The position numbers and the translations under genes were made by a program. A stretch of DNA of 45,354 nt from Lachnospiraceae bacterium (GTDB taxonomy: Bacteria > Bacillota > Clostridia > Lachnospirales > Lachnospiraceae), in NCBI GenBank assembly GCA_949383255.1, contig CASJPF010000028.1, positions 1-45,354 of the forward strand. The letters are read 5' to 3'. How positions within the stretch are numbered: the first letter of the stretch is position 1; each line of letters starts with the position of its first letter. This document shows, piece by piece, positions 1 to 7,727 of this stretch. The notes beneath the pieces are model-generated. The model worked only from the letters and a program-made list of their open reading frames with translations, ran no database searches and was not told the origin of the DNA.

Positions 1-1
1 A

Positions 2-199
2 ACAAAAGGAGAAGGTGCAAAATGGGTACAATGGTGTTTGTGGCGTTTCGGCTTGTTGCGAAAATCCGAAATTGATGGTATAATTGGTTCCAAATCGGAA
101 GCTGCAATAAAAACAGCACAAGAGAGATTGGGATTAAAAAAAGATGGAATTGTGGGAGAACTTACAAGAAAGACATTTATAAGTATTTGTGCTAGATAA
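2..199 (+). CDS. Peptidoglycan-binding domain protein, C-terminal end (partial)
   Basis: Only the last 65 codons are in the window; the frame is open from base 2 to the TAA at 197-199. The translation has the typical C-terminal half of a PG_binding_1 repeat: a VQWCLWRFG helix, then IDGIIGSKSEAAIKTAQ, then LKKDGIVGELTRKTF. The family binds cell-wall peptidoglycan and usually sits at the end of amidases, lysozyme-like enzymes or other wall hydrolases in Clostridia. The catalytic part, if any, lies to the left of the window, so the enzyme class cannot be told. The gene is followed 13 bases later by a hairpin that looks like its terminator. Confidence 0.75.
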   Translation, partial: TKGEGAKWVQWCLWRFGLLRKSEIDGIIGSKSEAAIKTAQERLGLKKDGIVGELTRKTFISICAR

Positions 200-211
200 T
201 ATTTTTTAATT

Positions 212-249
212 AAAAGACCTGCTTTGAATCTTTTAGAAGTGGGTCTTTT
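212..249 (+). terminator. Probable intrinsic terminator after the peptidoglycan-binding gene
   Basis: The arms AAAAGACC (212-219) and GGTCTTTT (242-249) are complementary, and the inner TGCTT/AAGTG bases can extend the stem. The T-rich 3' arm gives the usual release tract. Confidence 0.6.
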
Positions 250-442
250 GTTAGCATTACAATATGGTAATTACCATTAAAAAAATTTTCCTTATACTTA
301 GAAGTGATTTATACCCGCTAAAGGGAATTGCTATACCTCTTGCTTAGTTCTTATGATTTTAAGTGCCACTGGAACAGAAATGAAGAGGAATAAGGTACAT
401 ATCGAATTGTTGTTTTGCTTTCACGCAAAAAAGAAAACTAAA
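250..442. other. Intergenic stretch without a recognisable gene
   Basis: No frame with a ribosome binding site or recognisable protein was seen between the terminator at 212-249 and the hairpin at 443-489. The stretch lies where the missing 5' end of cotJC and its partners (cotJA/cotJB in other spore-formers) would be expected, but I see no remnant of them. Confidence 0.5.
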
Positions 443-489
443 AAAACCGCAATATCCATCTAACTAAAATTGATGAATATTGCGGTTTT
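443..489. terminator. Strong hairpin abutting the truncated cotJC, bidirectional terminator-like
   Basis: The arm AAAACCGCAATAT (443-455) pairs with ATATTGCGGTTTT (477-489), and after one mismatch CATC (57-60 of that block) pairs with GATG (472-475). The A run on the left and T run on the right make it a plausible terminator in both directions. It ends only about 20 bases before the point where similarity to CotJC begins, so it may mark a rearrangement junction. Confidence 0.6.
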
Positions 490-509
490 AAATTTATCTG
501 TTAGTGTAA

Positions 510-1022
510 TACGGAGGTCCAGATGGTGAGCTTGCAGCATCAATGCGTTATCTCGCGCAGAGATATACCATGCCATATAATACAGTGGCAGGACTGCTCA
601 CGGATATTGGCACAGAGGAACTAGCGCATTTTGAAATGATTTGTGCAATTGTTTATCAATTGACAAGAAATCTTACTCCAGAACAAATTAAGGAATCAGG
701 ATTTGATAAGTACTATGTAGACCATACATTGGCACTTTGGCCTCAGGCGGCAGGAGGTATTCCGTTCAATGCCTGTGAGTTTCAGTCCAAAGGTGATGTG
801 GTTACAGATTTGATGGAGGATATGGCAGCAGAACAGAAGGCACGAACCACCTATGATAATATTCTAAGACTGGTCAAGGATCCAGACGTCTGTGAGCCTA
901 TCAAGTTTCTTCGCGCGCGCGAAATTGTACACTTCCAGCGTTTTGGGGAAGCACTTCGCATTGCACAGGAGAACCTTGATTCCCGCAACTTTTATGCATT
1001 TAATCCAGAATTTGATAAGTAA
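510..1022 (+). pseudogene. cotJC: CotJC / manganese catalase family protein, 5'-truncated
   Basis: The translation matches spore-coat protein CotJC, a non-haem manganese catalase family member. Visible dimanganese-ligand motifs are GTEELAHFEM (Glu and His), AAEQKARTTY (Glu) and AREIVHFQRF (His). The conserved N-terminal motif YGGPDGELAASMRY, with its ligand Glu at 525-527, is also encoded, but only when reading starts at base 510, directly after an in-frame TAA at 507-509. CotJC proteins normally have about 30 further residues before this motif. The first ATG in frame (543) would drop the first Glu ligand and has no clear Shine-Dalgarno sequence. I therefore call it a truncated gene; residual translation from 543 (159 residues) is possible but probably not functional. 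No cotJA or cotJB is visible. Confidence 0.75.
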
Positions 1023-1061
1023 AAAGCTATCTTTTAGTTTCGTCAAAAAGTTATTTGAAAT

Positions 1062-1108
1062 AAAACAACAGATTTGCAGATATAATAACACTGCAAATCT
1101 GTTGTTTT
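1062..1108. terminator. Terminator after cotJC
   Basis: A perfect 17-bp inverted repeat: AAAACAACAGATTTGCA (1062-1078) and TGCAAATCTGTTGTTTT (1092-1108) around a 13-base loop. The flanking A and T runs suit termination from both sides. It separates the cotJC remnant from the convergent immunity gene. Confidence 0.85.
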
Positions 1109-1197
1109 AACTGGCACAAATCTCATAAAAATAGGTGATTTATGATTGTAATAATGGTTCGTTAAACAAACAGGAATTGCCCACAGTGTTTATTCTC

Positions 1198-1671
1198 TTA
1201 TAGTTTTAGCCTATCTGCGATTTTCCGCTTTACACAATAATCTCCACTAGGAGAAAGGGAGGGAAGCGCATTCCATTCCTCCTCACTGATAGATACTGTA
1301 TGGTCAAAAATATTCGATTTTCTGCATCCAGAACCAATTCCCCAAGAGAACCAGATATCCTCTACATGTTCTGGGGTATAATTTTCCTGATGACCGATAA
1401 TTCGCCACGCTCCCTCGGTTTTTCTGTCAAATAGGCTGTAGGTATCCAGTGGGATTGCTATAAGTCGCTTTACATTGCGTATATCCTTCTCAGTAATTAT
1501 TGGCTGATCTGAGGTATAATCAAAAATTTCTGCAATATGAAATATCACCTTTGCCATAATTCGCCCGAAGCAATAGGTGTGGTCATCGAACTTGAAACAA
1601 AAAATATCCCCGATTTTAATATATCGTAGCATTGTTCGCGGTTTTTTATCCCAGCCCCAAATCTTTATCAT
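1198..1671 (-). CDS. Imm26-family immunity protein (orphan)
   Basis: A 157-residue protein whose N-terminal half carries an Imm26-like pattern: KPRT...IKIGDIFCFKFDDHTYCFGRIM, followed by an acidic-hydrophobic core. Imm26 proteins are predicted by the polymorphic-toxin literature to neutralise toxins delivered between bacteria; the mechanism is not established. Start chosen at the ATG at 1671, with GGAGG seven bases upstream on the minus strand. No toxin, WXG100 or secretion gene lies nearby, so it is an orphan immunity gene. It converges on the terminator at 1062-1108. Family assignment is by motif only and moderately secure; no signal peptide or membrane segment is seen. Confidence 0.6.
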   Translation of the reverse strand: MIKIWGWDKKPRTMLRYIKIGDIFCFKFDDHTYCFGRIMAKVIFHIAEIFDYTSDQPIITEKDIRNVKRLIAIPLDTYSLFDRKTEGAWRIIGHQENYTPEHVEDIWFSWGIGSGCRKSNIFDHTVSISEEEWNALPSLSPSGDYCVKRKIADRLKL

Positions 1672-1756
1672 GTGAATTCCTCCAAATTCTAATTTCTGAT
1701 TGGATGAAGTACTAGTATATTGTTATCAGGTAAAAGAATGACATAAAAAGTGGTTT

Positions 1757-2860
1757 TTAATCTAAGTAAGAAGAAATAATTTCATAGTTTTTTGTAATAA
1801 AAATTGCTTCTACATTTTCTAAACTGCGAATATATTCCAGTCCTTTTTCTAGTCCAAGAATATAACAGTAGGTGCTCAGCGCGTCTCCTTCCATAGAAGA
1901 ATGGGAGAGAATCGTAACACCAAGAAGGTCATTTTGGACAGGATAACCAGTTGTCGGATCAAAAATATGGTGGTAGATTGTTTTGGCTTTTTTATCGTCG
2001 TCTATTATAAAATAGCGTTCATAACAGCCAGAGGAAACAACAGAACTATCACTTTTTTGTAAGGTAGTGATGACCTCGTTGGCAGCACCGAATGGCTTTT
2101 GGATTCCTACGTGGAAAGGGGTGTTGTCTGGTTTGGATCCAATCAGCAAAACATTTCCGCCAAGACTGATAATAGCGTTTTTTACACCTTCTGACAGCAG
2201 ATAGGATTTTAGTTGGTCTGCAATATAGCCTTTGGCGATAAAACCAAGATCAATAGTGCTTTGGCTATCTTTTAGTAAAACATAGTAATCTGTGTTATCA
2301 GAGAGAGTTGTATTATTTCCGATTTCGGTTCCGTTAGCATCTATAAGTTGCACATTTTGATATGCAACATGTTCAAGGAGTTGTGAGAGTGTTTGCTGGG
2401 AAGGAATATAATACTTGTAGTCTGGTAAAATAGATGCTTGTTCCATTTGCCCTGAGATATTCCACTCTTCAGAGATTGGGTGAAGAGTAAGATCTAACAT
2501 ACCATGACTTTGTGCACAATAATATAATGCAGCCTGAATTAGTACGGCAGTGTCATAGGAGACAGATACAGCCTGTCCATTGGCATGATTGATGTTCCAT
2601 ATCTCGGAACCTTCCTGTGTCGCACTAAATAAGGATTCATATTTTTCACAGAGCATAAGACATTCGTCAAGAGTTTCCTTCTTTTGGGAATCATAAATTG
2701 TAATTGTCACAACAGTGTCAAAAGCAAAGCCTGTTCGAGATATTGGAGCGGCGTATTGGTGGCTAGCGCAACTTTGAATAAACAAAAAAATTAGCAATAT
2801 AAAACCAAACAATACATACGTTCTGCGTTTTTTACTGATGTAGATAAAGTTTTCATACAT
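1757..2860 (-). CDS. apbE: ApbE family FAD:protein FMN transferase, lipoprotein
   Basis: ApbE enzymes move FMN from FAD onto a Thr in target proteins outside the membrane (for example RnfG, NqrC and FMN-binding-domain proteins). Visible family motifs include DTVVTITIY near the N-terminus, LGFIAKGYIADQL, the glycine-rich IISLGGNVLLIG, the metal-site region HHIFDPTTGYPVQND and the late EGDALSTY. The N-terminus is a lipoprotein signal: KKRR, a hydrophobic run, then the lipobox IQSCAS. I start it at ATG 2860, which has GAGAGG upstream; a longer reading to 2911 would put 17 extra residues before the signal. No Rnf or Nqr genes are in the window, but an FMN-binding protein with a flavinylation-type motif lies on the mobile element at 41209-41580. 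Confidence 0.92.
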   Translation of the reverse strand: MYENFIYISKKRRTYVLFGFILLIFLFIQSCASHQYAAPISRTGFAFDTVVTITIYDSQKKETLDECLMLCEKYESLFSATQEGSEIWNINHANGQAVSVSYDTAVLIQAALYYCAQSHGMLDLTLHPISEEWNISGQMEQASILPDYKYYIPSQQTLSQLLEHVAYQNVQLIDANGTEIGNNTTLSDNTDYYVLLKDSQSTIDLGFIAKGYIADQLKSYLLSEGVKNAIISLGGNVLLIGSKPDNTPFHVGIQKPFGAANEVITTLQKSDSSVVSSGCYERYFIIDDDKKAKTIYHHIFDPTTGYPVQNDLLGVTILSHSSMEGDALSTYCYILGLEKGLEYIRSLENVEAIFITKNYEIISSYLD

Positions 2861-3064
2861 TATGTTTTCCTCTCTGTATGCAATTATATCAATTAATATT
2901 AGAACAGTCAATCTTCAGTTGTTGTTTGTTTCGGGGATTAAAATTATATATAGCAGTTTGCATCTATTTGTTTTAGTAAAATTTTAAGTATTGTTGGCAT
3001 ATGTTTTTTAGGATTGAAGTTTTTACCAATTTTGCATGAAAAAAATTAAAGATTCAGAAAATAA

Positions 3065-3093
3065 TTGAAATTGTATTTAAAATGCTATATAAT
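3065..3093 (+). promoter_or_regulatory. Predicted sigma-A promoter of the GH25-like gene
   Basis: TTGAAA (3065-3070) and TATAAT (3088-3093) are 17 bases apart. Transcription would start near 3100 and give a leader of about 165 bases before the ATG at 3268. I see nothing else in the 2861-3267 interval; it is AT-rich, and no riboswitch class was recognised. Confidence 0.65.
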
Positions 3094-3267
3094 AAACTTT
3101 GTAAATGTGTTATGTAAATAAAACAGCTTGTCAGAAGATAGTTGTTTTAGATTTATACTTTTTGCGAAAAGCTGAGAATTTATAAAAATAGCGTCCTGGA
3201 AACAGCATGGAATAAGATTTAAAGAGTTCAAGAGTATATTTGGAAAACAAAGGGAGGATTATATTAT

Positions 3268-4590
3268 ATGAAATTGCATGATGATTATTATGAGGAGGAA
3301 CACAGTTCTGGCTCCAAGATGACATATGTGTATATGGCACTGATTATGTCGGTGATTATCCTTGGTGTGACAGCGCTTGTATTTTGGGCGAATCAGTCAA
3401 AATCAAAATCCGACGGGAGTGGTTATGCCGCAGCGCTCGCGCAGAAAGAGGCGAAGGCGGCGGAGGAGAATAAACGGAAAGAGGCAAATTCCTCGGAAAG
3501 CGTGAACGCAAAGAGCAAGCTCACATCAAATGACCTTGATATATGGACACTTCCTGACACTGGAAGGGAGAAAAATACCACACAGTCCAATCGAAATAAT
3601 GGTACAGTTACAAATCAAACGACAGGGGAAACTGTAATTGATGGTTCTGCAAGTGCTTCTGACAATAATAATCCGTCTAAAACTGCGGATGAACTATCAA
3701 ATGGGAAAACTTCTGTCTATGATATAACAGATAAGGAAGATGCAACTGGCGAAAAAAAGAGTGAAAAAAGTGAAGAGAGCGAAACAGAGACTTCGCAGGA
3801 AGAAAAAGAGGAGGACGAGGACGAGGAAGAAGATCTTGTAAAAAGTATTCAAGTCAAACATGCAGATGGAACAAGAGAGTGGGTAGATGTCAATGAGGAT
3901 ATTCCAAGAAATAAATATGATTTGTCTAATTTAAAATATAAGAAGCCAATTATGAATTATTATGAGGATAACAAGATTGTATCTAAATGTGGTGTTGATA
4001 TTTCAGCCAATCAGGGGGAGGTTGATTTTAGCAAGTTAAAAAGTGCAGGTTGTGATTTTGTGATGATTAAAGTTGGGGCAAGGGGTTACAGTAGTGGCAA
4101 GCTTGTTTTAGATACGGAGTATCAAAATAATATAAAAGCTGCAAAGAAAGCAGGGCTTGATATCGGTGTATATTTTTGCTCACAGGCGATTAATAGAGCT
4201 GAGGCGAGAGAGGAAGCGGACGAACTTCTGGATGCGATATCGGGCTACAGTGTGAAATACCCAGTTGCATTTGTTATGGAGACAGTGGTTGATGATATGG
4301 CACGTATCGAATCACTTGACATGACAGAGCGCACACAGATTGCAAAAGCGTTTATGAACAGGATTGAAGACGCAGGTTATCAGTCTATGATTTATGGGGA
4401 TAAAGAGTGGCTGCTGACAATGGTGGACATGGAAGAGCTACAGGAGTATGATGTATGGTTTGCACAGGATAGCGATGAACCAGAATATCCATATGAATTT
4501 GGTATGTGGCAGTATGATTCTGATGCCAGCATCAAAGGGATAAAAGGTGATGCGGCAATGATTATGAGCTTTAAAGATTATGCAAAATAG
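3268..4590 (+). CDS. Membrane-anchored GH25 (lysozyme-like) protein, possibly inactive
   Basis: A 440-residue protein in three parts: a short acidic N-terminus and one membrane helix (about 18-42); a long low-complexity Ser/Thr/Asn/Lys linker ending in an acidic Glu/Asp run (about 43-195); and a GH25 domain (about 240-440). GH25 enzymes cut the N-acetylmuramic acid bond of peptidoglycan by residues at the DIS motif and a D-x-E motif. Here the first is present (Asp244 in DISANQ). The second, normally PV-x-x-D-x-E, reads PVAFVME at 332-338: Val336 stands where the Asp is expected and Glu338 is kept. The rest of the fold signature (GVYFCSQA, YDVWFAQ, MWQYDSD) is intact. It may be a wall-binding or weakened enzyme. 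GGGAGG lies 10 bases before the ATG. It converges on the next gene across a shared terminator. Confidence 0.85.
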   Translation: MKLHDDYYEEEHSSGSKMTYVYMALIMSVIILGVTALVFWANQSKSKSDGSGYAAALAQKEAKAAEENKRKEANSSESVNAKSKLTSNDLDIWTLPDTGREKNTTQSNRNNGTVTNQTTGETVIDGSASASDNNNPSKTADELSNGKTSVYDITDKEDATGEKKSEKSEESETETSQEEKEEDEDEEEDLVKSIQVKHADGTREWVDVNEDIPRNKYDLSNLKYKKPIMNYYEDNKIVSKCGVDISANQGEVDFSKLKSAGCDFVMIKVGARGYSSGKLVLDTEYQNNIKAAKKAGLDIGVYFCSQAINRAEAREEADELLDAISGYSVKYPVAFVMETVVDDMARIESLDMTERTQIAKAFMNRIEDAGYQSMIYGDKEWLLTMVDMEELQEYDVWFAQDSDEPEYPYEFGMWQYDSDASIKGIKGDAAMIMSFKDYAK

Positions 4591-4609
4591 CAAATAAAGT
4601 TATAATACC

Positions 4610-4648
4610 AAACAAAAAAGAGCATGCAATCAAAGCTCTTTTTTGTTT
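4610..4648. terminator. Bidirectional terminator between convergent genes
   Basis: A 14-bp perfect stem: AAACAAAAAAGAGC (4610-4623) and GCTCTTTTTTGTTT (4635-4648). It overlaps the last codons of the minus-strand gene ending at 4630. Confidence 0.85.
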
Positions 4649-5427
4649 GCCTTATAATTTAGAATTTTGTCTGACACTTTTAGATGAGAGTAGATATCAG
4701 CGTAGGCCGATGGAGAAAGCCCATCAATATAATTTGGAGTATAATTTTTTTTAATGCCTTTTTTTTTCAGAATGTCAATCGCTTTGTTGTAGGCGATCGC
4801 AGCATCAATTTCACTGTGATAATAGCCAACAATATAATATCCGGGTATATTGATGCGCGCTCGATATTGCTTCTTACCTCTATAGAAAACTTCGGCAACT
4901 CCCTGATAACGATTAATAATTGCTAGGTTTTCATGGCGGAAATCTGTGTCATCATCATTTAAAAAAAGATAATCTTTTCCTGCCACTGCAAAGTTTCGGA
5001 TACCATAGCGATTGAGGATATTTACCTGCATACCATAATCAGCGACAAAAAGATGTCCATCACGTTTCATAATTTTGCGCGAGGAGTAATAAAACAAGTC
5101 ATCAATATCAAATTTTAAAACATCTGTAGGGGACAAATAATAGTAAAAAAATTTTGCCCTTGCATAGATTGGTGTGCCAAAGTAAATGCCATTATCGCGG
5201 AAATTTATTAATATAACCCATTTTTCAAACGGAAGGGGGGAACTGTTTTGATACTGATTAATGCTGAGTCGCTCGCGGTTTATAATGCGATTGGCTTCAA
5301 GATAAGCGGCGTTTGCCTTAGATACAGTGTCAAATCCTCCAAGACTGATATGTTTTCTCCGATATGTAATGGAGGCGCGATAGTAGACCGTGCCGTCTTT
5401 CCTTTTAGCCGCAAATGTACCCTTCAT
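4630..5427 (-). CDS. AP2/HNH-like DNA-binding protein
   Basis: A 265-residue protein with an unusual layout. Residues about 8-50 (YYRASITYRRKHISLGGF, then a helix with AAYLEANRII) and about 190-240 (KKQYRARINIPGYYIVGYY, then IDAAIAYNKAIDIL) both resemble the three-strand-plus-helix AP2-type DNA-binding unit. Between them, RYGIRNFAVAGKDYLFLNDDDTDFRHENL resembles the HNH-AP2 homing-endonuclease core, but the metal-binding His residues of a canonical HNH are not evident. Phage and homing HNH enzymes often carry AP2 domains, so this may derive from one and now act only as a DNA binder. No phage gene lies next to it. Start at ATG 5427 with AAGGGA upstream. The family call is by eye. Confidence 0.5.
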   Translation of the reverse strand: MKGTFAAKRKDGTVYYRASITYRRKHISLGGFDTVSKANAAYLEANRIINRERLSINQYQNSSPLPFEKWVILINFRDNGIYFGTPIYARAKFFYYYLSPTDVLKFDIDDLFYYSSRKIMKRDGHLFVADYGMQVNILNRYGIRNFAVAGKDYLFLNDDDTDFRHENLAIINRYQGVAEVFYRGKKQYRARINIPGYYIVGYYHSEIDAAIAYNKAIDILKKKGIKKNYTPNYIDGLSPSAYADIYSHLKVSDKILNYKANKKEL

Positions 5428-5486
5428 TGCAATGTCCCTTCGCTTATTCTAAAAAAACCGATAAGTGTATTGTAGGGGGATAGGGA

Positions 5487-6251
5487 TTATTTGTCAATAT
5501 TTTGTGCCCATTTTTCTATCTTCTGTGTAAATTGTTCCGCTTTCTGTTCAATTTGTTTTTCGAAGTCCGCAGTCTGCTGGTTAAAGTTCTCTGAGTAGGT
5601 GTCTGTGTACATATTTCCCCAGAAAGCGTTAATAAAGTCCTGGCTTAAATGTACTTTCCACTGTCCATTGTCTTGATAGGCAGAAACAGTGACTTGTATG
5701 ACACTGCGCTCATGGTCCTCTAAGCCATCAATGATGGAAATTAGAGTGTCCTTTCCCGCAGATAGTTCTGCCATGTCTGCCGCGAATTGTACAAAACCCA
5801 ATTCTGGGCTTTTCAGTATGTTTTCTAATATCTGAAGTTCATATTGTTCCATAACCTTTGCCATATCAATATTGGTAATAATCATGTCTAACTCTGCTGT
5901 ATCATTGCCTTCGCGCACTTCTGTAATTTCCCATGTGAGATGTTCCATTATTTTTTGGTCCAGAAGATAGGCTGACAGATATCGTTTGCTGCGTTTTGAG
6001 CGGGGCTGTAACAGTTCGTTAAAAACACGATATTCATTTTCTGTTGGAATGCCAACCCAGTTGTGATAGGTTTGAACATAATTATCTGTATACTGGTTTA
6101 GGGTTTCTATGTTCAGATTTTTAATGCTTTCCATAGTACGTTCGACAACCTCCTGTGGTGTTGAGGGCAAAGGAGCGGAGCGTTCTTTCTCCCCACAGGC
6201 GCACAGCAGCAGAAGGCTTGCCGTCAAAATTGCAATAAGTTTTTGTCTCAT
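5487..6251 (-). CDS. Predicted lipoprotein of unknown function
   Basis: A 254-residue protein starting with a lipoprotein signal (MRQK, hydrophobic run, lipobox LLCACG with Cys about 19). The mature part begins with a helical stretch, TPQEVVERTMESIKNLNIETL, typical of small secreted proteins of the NTF2-like/DUF5105-like kind in Clostridia, and ends in a Gln/Glu/Lys-rich coiled-coil-like helix (FNQQTADFEKQIEQKAEQF). I do not recognise a catalytic motif and cannot name the family. It lies 144 bases downstream of the LytTR histidine kinase on the same strand and could be co-transcribed with it, or have its own promoter. Start supported by AAAGGGG upstream of ATG 6251. Confidence 0.65.
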   Translation of the reverse strand: MRQKLIAILTASLLLLCACGEKERSAPLPSTPQEVVERTMESIKNLNIETLNQYTDNYVQTYHNWVGIPTENEYRVFNELLQPRSKRSKRYLSAYLLDQKIMEHLTWEITEVREGNDTAELDMIITNIDMAKVMEQYELQILENILKSPELGFVQFAADMAELSAGKDTLISIIDGLEDHERSVIQVTVSAYQDNGQWKVHLSQDFINAFWGNMYTDTYSENFNQQTADFEKQIEQKAEQFTQKIEKWAQNIDK

Positions 6252-6395
6252 TTTTCATTCCCCTTTCAGCTCTTGCATAGAAGAGCACTTGTGATAAATA
6301 TTGTAATTGCTGTTGACAGTTACAGTATATTTACACCAAGAAGAAAAGGCAACTATGCCGGCAAGAATCGACGCTTAGACAGCAAAAAAAGACGT

Positions 6396-7688
6396 TTAGA
6401 AACAAATCATTGCAGAAAAGGAAAACCACCCATTTTCGCATTTTATAACGCTTGTTCCGCCATATTTTTTGATGACAGAGTCTACATTGGATAATCCAAT
6501 ACCATGTTGTATGGGATTATCTTTGCTGGTACAAATTGTATTATTAATTATCCGTACTGTTTTGCTCGCTGGATTGCGAATGGATAAGATAAGTTGGCCA
6601 TCTTCTAAAACCATTTTAAACAGAATAATTCTGGAAACTGATAAATTATTAGGGTCCAGTTTTTCACATGCTTCAATAGCGTTGTCAAGCAGATTTGTCA
6701 GAAGCGTGACTAAATCTTCCTCAAGTATGGTTAGTTTTGACAAATCGTTGATGACGAATGTCATAGCGATAGCTTTGTCACAAGCAATTTGATACTTCTG
6801 GTTTAAAATAATATTAACAATCATATGGTTTGTGTTGACAGCACCAAACTGTGTTCTTAGATTTCCAGTAATACGAGAAATATATTCAGACGCCTCTGCG
6901 GTTTTGCCACTATCAAGAAGTCCATGTATGCAGTTTAGCTGGTTTTTATAGTCATGCAGAAAACGTTGCTGTTGTTCATAATGTTTTTGCATAGTGTGAT
7001 ACATTGTTAGTTGATTGTGCGCGTGTTCTGCGCGGAGTTGTAGTTTTCGGAGCGCTTCTTCCTTTTCCAGAGTGCGTATAGCATAGTAAAAAAGGAAGAT
7101 ACTCAAAGTAGCAACACCAGAAACAGTGGCAAATCTAGCGTAGTTGTCTGTAGTAGTTGGAGTGTTGGGTATCATGTCAATTGCAATGACTGTGATTAAA
7201 TACAACAGTGGAAGAATGCCTATCTTTTGCCAGTGAAGTTTTGTCAGACTGCGGATTCGGTCCTTGTATCGGTAGTGAAATGCTATAATTACACTAAGCT
7301 GAAGCACTTCTGTTAGATTTTCTGAAAGTTGGCGTGTGGATTCATATGAGAAATCTGTATACATTGAAAAGACAGACCAAACAGCCGTTGAGATACCCCA
7401 ATAAATGCCACAGAATAGCACAGATAAAATTATGTTTTTGACAAAATGTATCTGAAAATAAATCTGTGCAATCGTTGCTGTCAATAAAATAATACGCAGC
7501 GGACGTAAAATAAACGGTGGTACTCTTGTGGAGCTAATAATGAGAAAGACTGCTGTGAAAGCGGGAATTACAGTGTATTTTATCCATCGCTGCTGCCACT
7601 TTCTATATGGAACGATTGTCTCATAAAATAATTGACAACTAATACTGATCATAATGGATAAAATAAGGCATCTAAACAAGTGTTCCAT
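6396..7688 (-). CDS. AgrC/ComD-like sensor histidine kinase (GHKL type)
   Basis: A 430-residue sensor kinase: about six membrane helices in residues 1-205, a coiled linker, then the kinase core. The phospho-acceptor motif is RFLHDYKNQLNCIHGLL (His about 245), as in AgrC-type kinases. The N box is TLLTNLLDNAIEACEKLD and the G box HGIGLSNVDSVIKKYGG. Such kinases usually sense secreted peptides and phosphorylate a LytTR regulator. The partner gene lies 39 bases upstream (7728-8441). No agrB-type peptide protease or obvious peptide precursor gene is nearby, so the signal is unknown. GAGGAG seven bases before ATG 7688 supports the start. Confidence 0.9.
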   Translation of the reverse strand: MEHLFRCLILSIMISISCQLFYETIVPYRKWQQRWIKYTVIPAFTAVFLIISSTRVPPFILRPLRIILLTATIAQIYFQIHFVKNIILSVLFCGIYWGISTAVWSVFSMYTDFSYESTRQLSENLTEVLQLSVIIAFHYRYKDRIRSLTKLHWQKIGILPLLYLITVIAIDMIPNTPTTTDNYARFATVSGVATLSIFLFYYAIRTLEKEEALRKLQLRAEHAHNQLTMYHTMQKHYEQQQRFLHDYKNQLNCIHGLLDSGKTAEASEYISRITGNLRTQFGAVNTNHMIVNIILNQKYQIACDKAIAMTFVINDLSKLTILEEDLVTLLTNLLDNAIEACEKLDPNNLSVSRIILFKMVLEDGQLILSIRNPASKTVRIINNTICTSKDNPIQHGIGLSNVDSVIKKYGGTSVIKCENGWFSFSAMICF

Positions 7689-7727
7689 CTTAAAACTCCT
7701 CTGTGGTTACTTTGCAAAATTCTGTAT

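Noticed and set aside
6252..6395. A possible agrD-like signal peptide gene between the lipoprotein and the kinase
   Set aside because: No short frame with a ribosome binding site and a Cys-containing autoinducer-like core was found.
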